Part shown: one piece after another, positions 1-5,485 of the stretch
Position numbering within the stretch: the first letter of the stretch is position 1
Layout: every line of letters starts with the position of its first letter
Origin: an uncultured Alphaproteobacteria bacterium
GTDB taxonomy: Bacteria; Pseudomonadota; Alphaproteobacteria; RF32; CAG-239
Direction of reading: 5' to 3'
DNA: 6,440 nucleotides
Assembly: GCA_949542085.1 (NCBI GenBank)
Contig: CATGXW010000048.1
Span: forward strand, 1-6,440
Notes under the pieces: model-generated
The model's database searches: none
What the model was told of the DNA's origin: nothing
What the model saw: only the letters and a program-made list of their open reading frames with translations
Translations under genes and position numbers: made by a program

Positions 1-71
1 TGCCCGTCTTTTTCCGGTAAATATCCCTGATTATAAGGTTTTGGCAAAAACAACCTCGACCACCAGCCCAT
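1..71 (-). CDS. Partial 5' end of an unidentified gene, possibly an alpha/beta hydrolase (prolyl aminopeptidase-like)
   Basis: An ATG at 71-69 on the minus strand opens a frame of 23 codons that runs off the left edge with no stop. A good Shine-Dalgarno, GGGAG at 82-78, sits 6 bases before the ATG, which is the main reason to call a real start. The visible peptide begins MGWWSRLFLPKPYNQG and continues YLPEKDG. The Y-x-x-GYL-x-x-x-DG pattern resembles the segment just before the beta-sheet and HGGPG loop in proline iminopeptidases, but 23 residues are too few to assign a family. The gene diverges from the sirtuin gene, with 79 bases between the two starts. The start is fairly secure; the family is a guess. 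Confidence 0.5.
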   Translation of the reverse strand, partial: MGWWSRLFLPKPYNQGYLPEKDG

Positions 72-74
72 GTT

Positions 75-88
75 ATTCTCCCGAGAAT
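75..88. promoter_or_regulatory. Operator-like inverted repeat in the divergent intergenic region
   Basis: ATTCTC at 75-80 and GAGAAT at 83-88 form perfect 6-base arms around a CC spacer. The repeat covers the Shine-Dalgarno (82-78) of the leftward gene, so a bound protein or an RNA hairpin here could affect that gene. It matches no operator I recognise, and a 6-base arm can arise by chance. The rest of 72-150 is AT-rich; I see no convincing paired -35 and -10 for either gene, though TATAAC at about 115-120 is a possible -10 for the rightward gene. Confidence 0.3.
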
Positions 89-150
89 CACTAACCATTT
101 ATTAATACTATCCCAGATATAACAAGAAAAAATATAAATTGGAATCACAA

Positions 151-885
151 ATGAAAAAAGACTACCAACATATTGTCATTTTAACAGGCGCCGGCATCTC
201 CGCCGAGTCCGGTTTGGCAACGTTTCGCGCGGCCAATGGCCTGTGGAACAATCATCCGGTAGAAGACGTTGCGACAATTGAAGCCTTTCAACGCAATCCC
301 GCTTACGTTCATGACTTTTACAATGAACTGAAACCGTTGCTAAACGCCGCCAAACCCAATCCGGCACATATGGCCATCACCAAACTTCAACACGAATATC
401 CGGCCAAAATCAGTATCATAACTCAAAATGTCGATACTCTTCATGAAAAAGCCGGCAGCCAGAATATCTATCATATTCACGGACAAATCAATCAGGCCGT
501 TTGTCTGAACTGCGGCCATGTTTTGGAAACATTTACGGATGTTGACACCGAAACAACCTGCCCTCACTGTCAAGTCTGCGGCATGATGAAACCAAACATT
601 GTTTTCTTTGGCGAAAATTTACTTTATATGGATGAGGTGGATAAGCTTTTGCACCAATGTGATTTGTTCATTTCCGTCGGAACATCGGGTGTTGTTTTTC
701 CTGCGGCCAGTTTTGTTCAAATTGCCAAATATTACGGAGCGGAAACCTACGAGTTCAATTTAGAATTAACTTCCAACAACCTCTATTTTGACCATCCCCG
801 CGCGGACGGATACAAGCTATTTCCACGATCACATATACGGAAAAGCGGGAGAAACGCTCCCCCGCTTTATCGAAGAATTGATTAA
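151..885 (+). CDS. cobB: NAD-dependent protein deacylase, Sir2/CobB family, apparently frameshifted near the C-terminus
   Basis: Sirtuins remove acyl groups from lysine, consuming NAD and releasing nicotinamide and O-acyl-ADP-ribose. Numbering from the ATG at 151, the protein shows the NAD-binding GAGISAESG loop (13-21) with FR (25-26), TQNVDTLH (91-98), the catalytic His of HIHG (H110), and zinc Cys 118, 121, 137 and 140. It also has MKPNIVFFGE (146-155), SVGTSGVVFPAA and YEFNLE. Spacing of the zinc module follows E. coli CobB closely; Cys 143 is extra. A TTG at 139 is in frame, but the ATG at 151 has a weak GGA 7 bases upstream and gives the usual start. After NLE (765) the frame stops looking like a sirtuin, and the expected end is read one frame over. 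The gene is therefore probably a recent pseudogene, makes an altered tail, or carries a sequencing error. Confidence 0.88.
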   Translation: MKKDYQHIVILTGAGISAESGLATFRAANGLWNNHPVEDVATIEAFQRNPAYVHDFYNELKPLLNAAKPNPAHMAITKLQHEYPAKISIITQNVDTLHEKAGSQNIYHIHGQINQAVCLNCGHVLETFTDVDTETTCPHCQVCGMMKPNIVFFGENLLYMDEVDKLLHQCDLFISVGTSGVVFPAASFVQIAKYYGAETYEFNLELTSNNLYFDHPRADGYKLFPRSHIRKSGRNAPPLYRRID

Positions 886-919
886 CGCTCAAGTTTCCGC
901 AGATAAGCATAATCATTGA
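797..919 (+). pseudogene. Out-of-frame C-terminal end of the sirtuin gene
   Basis: In the next frame (+1 relative to 151-885) the DNA encodes PARTDTSYFHDH, then IYGKAGETLPRFIEELI, ending at a TGA at 917-919. This is the conserved sirtuin C-terminus: E. coli CobB has YGPASQVVPEF at the same place, 12 residues after NLE, and here the frame-2 stretch gives 13. The open frame-1 reading instead yields a basic, non-family tail ending at 885. A net +1 shift must lie between 766 and about 797; the frame-2 stop at 767-769 bounds it on the left. The restored reading would overlap the convergent gene's end by 38 bases. Confidence 0.72.
842..868 (-). terminator. Possible weak intrinsic terminator of the four-gene minus-strand operon
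   Basis: AAAGCGGG at 842-849 and CCCGCTTT at 861-868 are perfect 8-base arms around an 11-base loop that can pair a little further. Read leftward, the hairpin starts 14 bases past the stop at 882 and ends in only four T residues, three of them in the stem, so the U tract is poor. It lies inside the coding end of the sirtuin, where the G/C-rich arms could have another cause. Plausible by position, weak by structure. Confidence 0.35.
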
Positions 920-1670
920 GCCACGGTTGCGAACTGGTTGGCAACGAATGTCCTGTTTCCATCGTAACCAAAGCTCCATCCGCAATATAATCATTTACTA
1001 AATGGGAAAGATTATAATTTCCTTCGCCATAGTGTAAGTGCTTGTCATTGATTTCATCTGTCAAACCGTCACACAAATGATACATATCCGGTTTCAACGC
1101 ACAAAAAGCGGAAAGGACATCGTCCAGCGGCAAATTCTTATAATTGGCGGCGCAAGTCGCATGCGAAAAGTCCAAACAAAATTGACAACCGGTTTCATCC
1201 TTAATGCTTTTAATCTCCTCTGGTGACAAACCATGCAAAACATTACCGCTGTTTCCGCAAATCGGTGGTAAATTTTCAACGGCAATTCGCTTATCATTAA
1301 ACAAATTAAATTGACGGATTGTTTCATCAAAATTCTCGGGTTTATCCCCGCAACCGGCATGCACAATGATGATATCGGCCTCCAATTCATCGGCAAATCG
1401 CTTAGAATCATTGACATCTCTCAGGTTATTCTTTTCATACTCCGCACTTCCGGTATTAAATCCGTACCCGCTGTGCGAATTATGAATCACAACGGGAAGA
1501 CCTTTAATTTCATTGCAAATATCTTTAAAGGTTGCGTCAAATGTCTCCGGAAAAACAAACAATTCCAAATAATCAAAATGTCCTTCTTTGACATGATTAA
1601 CAATTTCACTAAAAAACGGATGATTTTTAAAAACATCATTCGTCCATAACTTAACTCCAAACCGTCTCAT
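882..1670 (-). CDS. TIM-barrel metalloprotein of the AP endonuclease 2 / sugar isomerase superfamily, endonuclease IV-like
   Basis: This is a 262-residue (alpha/beta)8 protein, close to the roughly 280 usual for endonuclease IV. Visible motifs in order are HNSHSGY (63-69), IIVHAG (101-106), VENLPP (131-136), CLDFSHA (165-171), MYHLCDG (196-202), DKHLHYGEG (209-217) and METGH (237-241). These supply candidates for all nine metal ligands of E. coli Nfo: H66, H104, E132, D167, H170, H198, D209, H211 and E238. The D-x-H followed by YGEG mirrors the DRH-IGxG of Nfo. The ATG at 1670 is chosen over an in-frame start at 1736 because the latter lies inside the upstream gene, and GGAGAG at 1684-1679 precedes 1670 by 8 bases. 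It is the last gene of its operon, 1 base after the DUF3750 stop. It could equally be a sugar-phosphate isomerase/epimerase homologue; the substrate is unknown. Confidence 0.8.
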   Translation of the reverse strand: MRRFGVKLWTNDVFKNHPFFSEIVNHVKEGHFDYLELFVFPETFDATFKDICNEIKGLPVVIHNSHSGYGFNTGSAEYEKNNLRDVNDSKRFADELEADIIIVHAGCGDKPENFDETIRQFNLFNDKRIAVENLPPICGNSGNVLHGLSPEEIKSIKDETGCQFCLDFSHATCAANYKNLPLDDVLSAFCALKPDMYHLCDGLTDEINDKHLHYGEGNYNLSHLVNDYIADGALVTMETGHSLPTSSQPWLNDYAYLRKLER

Positions 1671-1671
1671 T

Positions 1672-2409
1672 CTATTTTCTCTCCATTCCGATACGTCCGA
1701 CAAACGGTAGCTTAATTGCCGGCCGCAAAATATCAATGCCGAAATTAAGCCCTAAAATATTAATCTCCAATCCCTCAACTTTTCCCAAACGAAGCCCAAT
1801 CAATCCGCGATAGCCGATCTGCCATCCGGTATTGCTTTCCGCCACATCGACAAACTTGTCATATCCGAGAAAATCCTTTCCGATAGCCGTTGGCGGCAAA
1901 TCAACATCCAACTCAGGAACCTGTCGCAAAATATACGAAATAAAAGTGTTGCTGTTTGGCCCCGGATAGGCGTGATATTCCTTGGCATAGGGATAATCAG
2001 TTACCACGGTTTTAATCTTTTCGATAGCTTTCTCTGCTTTTTCACCGCGCAAATCTTTCAATAGGACAGGCTCCGCCGCATACCATCTGCGGTCAGGAAT
2101 ATCTTTTTTGATATCAAGCGCGGTCCCCCTGCTCCACAAATAAAAACCGACAACCTGATAAACCGTATAACTATCAGCATTTTTCTCCTTGGTCGCAATC
2201 CAGGAATGCACGGCAAAATACTTGCGCCAGTTATAAGTTCTGGCTGCATAAACTTGCACCACAGCCTCAGGTTCATCCTGAGGCAAAGGAGCTATTCCGG
2301 CACTACTGCGGTCAGCCGTCCGCCAATCAACATAGTTGTACTTCACATCATATGTGATGGCTGCGGCAAAAAACATAATGATTAAAATCAACCAATAAAT
2401 CTTTTTCAT
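1672..2409 (-). CDS. DUF3750 family membrane-anchored protein
   Basis: A 245-residue protein with one N-terminal hydrophobic segment (about 4-20, preceded by MKK), so most of it probably faces the periplasm, anchored or secreted. The body matches the DUF3750 family as I remember it: DWRTADRSSAGIAP (28-41), EAVVQVYAART (48-58), FAVHSWIA (65-72), PDRRWY (105-110), the signature YPGPNSNTF (148-156) and DLPPTAIGKDFLGYD (170-184). H68 and the PGPNSNTF motif are the obvious candidates for a functional site, but the family's activity is not established. It starts 6 bases after the 98-residue gene. Only AAGAG directly abuts the ATG, which suggests translation coupled to the upstream gene. A glycine- and hydrophobic-rich C-terminal part (about 200-242) might touch the membrane. 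Confidence 0.85.
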   Translation of the reverse strand: MKKIYWLILIIMFFAAAITYDVKYNYVDWRTADRSSAGIAPLPQDEPEAVVQVYAARTYNWRKYFAVHSWIATKEKNADSYTVYQVVGFYLWSRGTALDIKKDIPDRRWYAAEPVLLKDLRGEKAEKAIEKIKTVVTDYPYAKEYHAYPGPNSNTFISYILRQVPELDVDLPPTAIGKDFLGYDKFVDVAESNTGWQIGYRGLIGLRLGKVEGLEINILGLNFGIDILRPAIKLPFVGRIGMERK

Positions 2410-2415
2410 CTCTTT

Positions 2416-2712
2416 TTAAATATTATCCAGATCGTTGATATAAGCCCAGCGTTTAATCTTTTCAAAAGCGACGGATCCGTCTTTCTTCAACCACCGTTTA
2501 TCCGAAAGCTTTGATATGACATATTCACCATCCGCTTCCTGAAACAGACACAATTCCTCAGATTTAGGCAAGACACCGGAATACCACACTGTCTTTTCCT
2601 CATTCAGTTTATCAAGCAAAACTTGACAATTTTGCAGTTTTCTACGCAAATCAATTGTTCGCCATTCCGCATAGACAATATAAACAACCAGTACAACCGC
2701 GATTAAATGCAT
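2416..2712 (-). CDS. Small membrane-anchored hypothetical protein
   Basis: I do not recognise this 98-residue protein. It opens with a hydrophobic stretch (2-15, rich in Val, Ile and Leu) that reads as a signal anchor. A charged, heptad-like segment follows (about 17-40), suitable for a short coiled coil, then a mixed C-terminal part with several Trp (WYSG, RWLKK, KRWAY). It is likely a real gene: it fills the space between its neighbours exactly, is co-directional with gaps of 8 and 6 bases, and has the strongest Shine-Dalgarno of the operon. No enzymatic motif is visible; two Cys (29 and 55) are isolated. It may partner the following DUF3750 protein at the membrane, which is inference from position only. 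Confidence 0.7.
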   Translation of the reverse strand: MHLIAVVLVVYIVYAEWRTIDLRRKLQNCQVLLDKLNEEKTVWYSGVLPKSEELCLFQEADGEYVISKLSDKRWLKKDGSVAFEKIKRWAYINDLDNI

Positions 2713-2716
2713 TTTT

Positions 2717-2722
2717 CCTCCT
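2717..2722 (-). promoter_or_regulatory. Ribosome binding site overlapping the upstream stop codon
   Basis: AGGAGG at 2722-2717 lies 4 bases before the ATG of the 98-residue gene and overlaps the TAG stop (2723-2721) of the U32 gene. Terminating and initiating ribosomes meet here, so the two genes are probably translationally coupled. Confidence 0.75.
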
Positions 2723-4994
2723 AGAAATCCCTATTACGATAAACATTAGCCTTTATGCTGTTCTCCACATCCTGAAAAGCCCGCACTTTCTCAAAAATAT
2801 CCGCGGCCCGCTCGGCGGAATATGGTCTATAGCAAAAATCGACACGATAATAATCGGGTTTGACATCCGGAGCTTCCGCCGCCAAACACAACGGCTTTTC
2901 AGAAAATAACATAATATGACAATCTTTAGACAACGCTTGATATGTGGTCGCTCCCTTTTTCAATGTCAGCCACTTTTCACCCCTCGGGCAATTCTGGCAT
3001 TCATTGGAGCGCAAACAAACGGCACTGGTAAACAAAGGCACATCCTGATACAAAACCATAACCGTCGGCAACGGAGACTTTTGCGCCAATGTATGCATAT
3101 TCTGCAAACTGTCCTCCAACGATAAGGTAATCCGCTCCGCACCAAAGTCTTTGGCCATAGCGACCGCTTGTGTGTTCATCGTATAAATCGAGCTGTCAAA
3201 AGTCAAATCAATTCCAGCATCAGGCAAAACATCAAGCCCCCAGTAATTGGCAATTTCCCATTTGCGATAGCCTTGCGCCACCAAATCATGGACAAGCGCC
3301 GTGAAAGCGGCTGTCTTATTCTTGCGGCATACGGCCGGCAAAGCCAAGCGCAACTTATTTTTCGGCAGTTTGCGCAACGCTTTCAAATCACTCTCCGGAC
3401 TGAGCGCAAAAATAATCTCATCAATCTGTTGCAGGTTAATGTTACCCAAAGTAGCGGCATTATCCACTTTAACAATCCATTTGGGAGCCGAAGAATGAGA
3501 ACAAGATGTTACAATTGGTAAATCCCCAAATTTTTCTTCAGGATAAATCATATCAAACAACTGCCGCCGCAAATCGTTCAACATAGATACCGGAACAAAT
3601 CGTCTCTCAGGATTAACAATATCTATTTTCTGAAGTTTCCAGACCGTATCTCCGGTTTTCGAAAAAGCTTTCTCAATTGCCGGTTCAACTTTTGAATAAT
3701 CGACAGCCGTTTCAAAGCGCCCTTCAACAAAAGCTTTTTTTCCGTTTGCTTCCGCGCCGACTTTATCTTCAGAAACAAAGACTTTGACATGCAACGGAAA
3801 TCTTCTTTTATATTCTCCAGCTTTGGGACGACTGTAATCATACGCCCCTTTCACCTGACTGGATGAAGCCAAATAAACAGTCCAGTCCTTTTGCAGCTGC
3901 GGCGCTTGCGGTGGCAACGAAACCTCAACCACACTGCCCGCCGGCGCTTCAAAAACAGGCTTTCCTCCAACCCGCAAATTCTTCAAAGAAAAACCAAACG
4001 GCTTATCCTGTCCCGTAACATCAATCTGAATACCGTCGTGTTTAGAAATTAAGTGATTGGTTTTAAAAGTGACTGTACGTCCTTGAATTTTGTTTATTTT
4101 TCCAATTTCAAGTCCGCGATGTCCGACAAAATTTTTATCAACAACCGCCTTGTTTTTACCATTGAAATGAAATTGGCACCACGGACGAGAAAAAATCTGT
4201 TTAATGCGCTCGGCACGATTGGCATCAGCTCCTTTGCCATCCAAAATCTGCCGATAATAATCCGTTACCGCCGCCACATACAAAGCGCTTTTTTTGCGTC
4301 CCTCAATTTTCAAAGAAGTAACCGGCATTTTCAAAACCTCGGCTTCCAAAGCCATGTCTTTCATTGAAAAATAATGCTTTTCCCCCTCTTCTCCCTTAAA
4401 ACACGAGCGACACGGATACAGGCATTTGCCGCGGTTGGCGCTGCGTCCGCTCTCCATTGACGAAAACAAACACAATCCGCTGTAAGAATAGCACAACGCT
4501 CCATGAATAAACGCCTCGGTTTCCAAATCAGGAATGGCGGCAATCTCTTTGATCTCAGCCAAACTCAATTCACGCGCCAAAACCACGCGACTAAATCCGG
4601 CTTTTTGCAAAGCCAAAGCTCCTTCTTTGTTATGAACGGCCATTTGCGTGCTGGCATGCAACTCCAACTCCGGATATTGCTCACGCACCACGCGAGCCAC
4701 GCCCAAATCCTGCACGATTAATGCGTCTACCTGACAATTGGCGCAAGTATTCAACGCTTTCAACAAATCGGGGAGTTCTTTTTCCTGCAACAGCGTATTC
4801 AGGGCAACAAAAACTTTCCGCCCCTTTGCATGCGCATAAGCGACAAATTCGTTCAAAGCCTGCTCACCAAAGTTAGTCGCCGTTGCCCGCGCCGAAAATT
4901 GTTGCAATCCCAAATAAACAGCATCCGCGCCATAATGGATTGCGGCATAACCGGCCTCAATATCTCCGGCCGGCGCCAAAAGTTCTTTATTCAT
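2721..4994 (-). CDS. U32 family protein with DUF3656 domain (RlhA-like, probable RNA hydroxylation factor)
   Basis: From the ATG at 4994 this is 757 residues. The N-terminal U32 barrel (about 1-255) starts KELLAPAGD and AVYLG. It carries the family signature EAFIHGALCYSYSGLCLFS (160-178), with Cys 168, 175, 191 and 195 as a likely metal or iron-sulfur site. FSRPWCQFHF and GHRGLEIG then lead into a DUF3656-type region, and a further barrel-like half near the C-terminus holds another Cys group (CLRSNECQNC). E. coli U32 proteins RlhA (23S rRNA C2501, also with DUF3656) and TrhP (tRNA uridine) are needed for RNA hydroxylation; the 'peptidase' name is historical. Architecture is nearer RlhA but longer than its roughly 650-670 residues. 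An ATG at 5006 and a TTG at 5036 are also in frame. The TTG lies upstream of a predicted -10 and is unlikely; 4994 has GGA 7 bases upstream and fits the family start. Confidence 0.88.
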   Translation of the reverse strand: MNKELLAPAGDIEAGYAAIHYGADAVYLGLQQFSARATATNFGEQALNEFVAYAHAKGRKVFVALNTLLQEKELPDLLKALNTCANCQVDALIVQDLGVARVVREQYPELELHASTQMAVHNKEGALALQKAGFSRVVLARELSLAEIKEIAAIPDLETEAFIHGALCYSYSGLCLFSSMESGRSANRGKCLYPCRSCFKGEEGEKHYFSMKDMALEAEVLKMPVTSLKIEGRKKSALYVAAVTDYYRQILDGKGADANRAERIKQIFSRPWCQFHFNGKNKAVVDKNFVGHRGLEIGKINKIQGRTVTFKTNHLISKHDGIQIDVTGQDKPFGFSLKNLRVGGKPVFEAPAGSVVEVSLPPQAPQLQKDWTVYLASSSQVKGAYDYSRPKAGEYKRRFPLHVKVFVSEDKVGAEANGKKAFVEGRFETAVDYSKVEPAIEKAFSKTGDTVWKLQKIDIVNPERRFVPVSMLNDLRRQLFDMIYPEEKFGDLPIVTSCSHSSAPKWIVKVDNAATLGNINLQQIDEIIFALSPESDLKALRKLPKNKLRLALPAVCRKNKTAAFTALVHDLVAQGYRKWEIANYWGLDVLPDAGIDLTFDSSIYTMNTQAVAMAKDFGAERITLSLEDSLQNMHTLAQKSPLPTVMVLYQDVPLFTSAVCLRSNECQNCPRGEKWLTLKKGATTYQALSKDCHIMLFSEKPLCLAAEAPDVKPDYYRVDFCYRPYSAERAADIFEKVRAFQDVENSIKANVYRNRDF

Positions 4995-5024
4995 CTCTGT
5001 GTCCATAAAAATCAAATCTGATTT

Positions 5025-5053
5025 TTTATAACACAAGCTTTTTTCCTAATCAA
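5025..5053 (-). promoter_or_regulatory. Sigma70-type promoter of the U32 operon
   Basis: Read leftward, TTGATT (5053-5048) and TATAAA (5030-5025) are separated by exactly 17 bases, matching the consensus at 4 of 6 and 5 of 6 positions. Transcription would begin near 5018, leaving a leader of about 24 bases before the ATG at 4994. The -35 overlaps the stop codon of the upstream small gene, so the U32 operon can be transcribed independently of it. The call rests on sequence match and position only. Confidence 0.6.
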
Positions 5054-5390
5054 TATACAAAATATCATAAACATCCTCACCGCAAGTTCGAGAACAAACC
5101 GGCGTTTCATAACAACGTTTGACAACATGCCCGTCATACCGAGAGCGCAAAACGACACAGCGGCTCGCCGGCGTGTATGACACAGTGTTTTGATTAGAAG
5201 CGATTATACTGCCGACAACGGTTCCGACCACACCGGCCGCCAAAATGCCGCCGACATTACCATGCGAATGTTTGACCACAACCGGCGGACGCCCATGCGG
5301 TGGCAAAGATTGACCTTTATGCGCTCTGGCATCGGCTGAAGAAACAAAACACAAGGAAATCATAACGACTGCGACACATTTTTCAAACAT
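5046..5390 (-). CDS. Small exported glycine-zipper protein with four cysteines
   Basis: A 114-residue protein with an N-terminal signal peptide (hydrophobic core about 5-18, likely cleavage after ADA at 21 or ARA at 23). A His/Pro-rich stretch follows, then a small-residue hydrophobic segment GGILAAGVVGTVVGSIIA (47-64), a glycine-zipper pattern that can insert in or associate with a membrane. The C-terminal domain has Cys 78, 93, 99 and 103, which could form two disulfides in the periplasm. It resembles small glycine-zipper envelope proteins in layout, but I cannot name a family. The ATG at 5390 is preferred over the adjacent GTG at 5393 because AGGAG (5401-5397) sits 6 bases before it. It has its own upstream region after a terminator and ends just where the next operon's promoter begins. 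Confidence 0.75.
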   Translation of the reverse strand: MFEKCVAVVMISLCFVSSADARAHKGQSLPPHGRPPVVVKHSHGNVGGILAAGVVGTVVGSIIASNQNTVSYTPASRCVVLRSRYDGHVVKRCYETPVCSRTCGEDVYDILYID

Positions 5391-5420
5391 CACAAACTCC
5401 TAAAAAAGTTAAAGACATTT

Positions 5421-5450
5421 AATATAACGTATTCAATCAATCCATCGTTC
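5421..5450 (-). promoter_or_regulatory. Candidate promoter of the small exported protein, with ECF-like elements
   Basis: On the minus strand GAAC (5450-5447) and CGTT (5429-5426) are 17 bases apart, preceded by T. The alphaproteobacterial general stress (EcfG) consensus is GGAAC, 16-17 bases, CGTT, so this matches all but the first base. The same place holds TATATT (5426-5421), a possible sigma70 -10, with no well-spaced -35 (TTGAAC is 20 bases away). Either reading puts the start near 5414, about 24 bases before the ATG at 5390. The GAAC also belongs to a repeat tied to the neighbouring terminator, so coincidence is possible. Confidence 0.4.
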
Positions 5451-5478
5451 AAAAAAAAGAACGCTCCTAGGAGCGTTC
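5451..5478 (-). terminator. Intrinsic terminator of the sigma factor/Spy-like operon
   Basis: GAACGCTCCTAGGAGCGTTC at 5459-5478 is a perfect 20-base palindrome (in RNA, an 8-base stem with a CUAG loop). Read leftward it is followed by eight T residues (5458-5451), the classical rho-independent form. It begins 7 bases past the stop of the Spy-like gene (5486), so it separates that operon from the exported-protein gene. Confidence 0.9.
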
Positions 5479-5485
5479 CGAGTAG

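Noticed and set aside
139..150. TTG start giving the sirtuin four extra residues
   Set aside because: No Shine-Dalgarno precedes the TTG, while the ATG at 151 has a GGA at suitable distance and places the GAGIS loop at the usual depth.
1038..1649. Plus-strand open frames antisense to the TIM-barrel gene
   Set aside because: The opposite strand carries a coherent set of conserved metal-binding motifs; the antisense peptides show none.
1671..1736. Upstream start adding 22 residues to the TIM-barrel protein
   Set aside because: It would overlap the coding end of the DUF3750 gene by 65 bases and adds a basic, non-family peptide. The ATG at 1670 has a ribosome binding site and starts directly with the first beta strand.
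2655..4721. Several open frames on the plus strand across the U32 gene
   Set aside because: They are antisense to a long, clearly conserved coding frame, lack ribosome binding sites and encode no recognisable protein.
2721..4994. Calling the U32 protein a collagenase or protease
   Set aside because: The family name is historical. Characterised bacterial members RlhA and TrhP act in RNA hydroxylation, and no protease catalytic motif is visible.
4995..5036. TTG start at 5036 for the U32 protein
   Set aside because: The predicted -10 (5030-5025) lies downstream of it, so a transcript from that promoter would not contain this start; the added residues do not look like the family.
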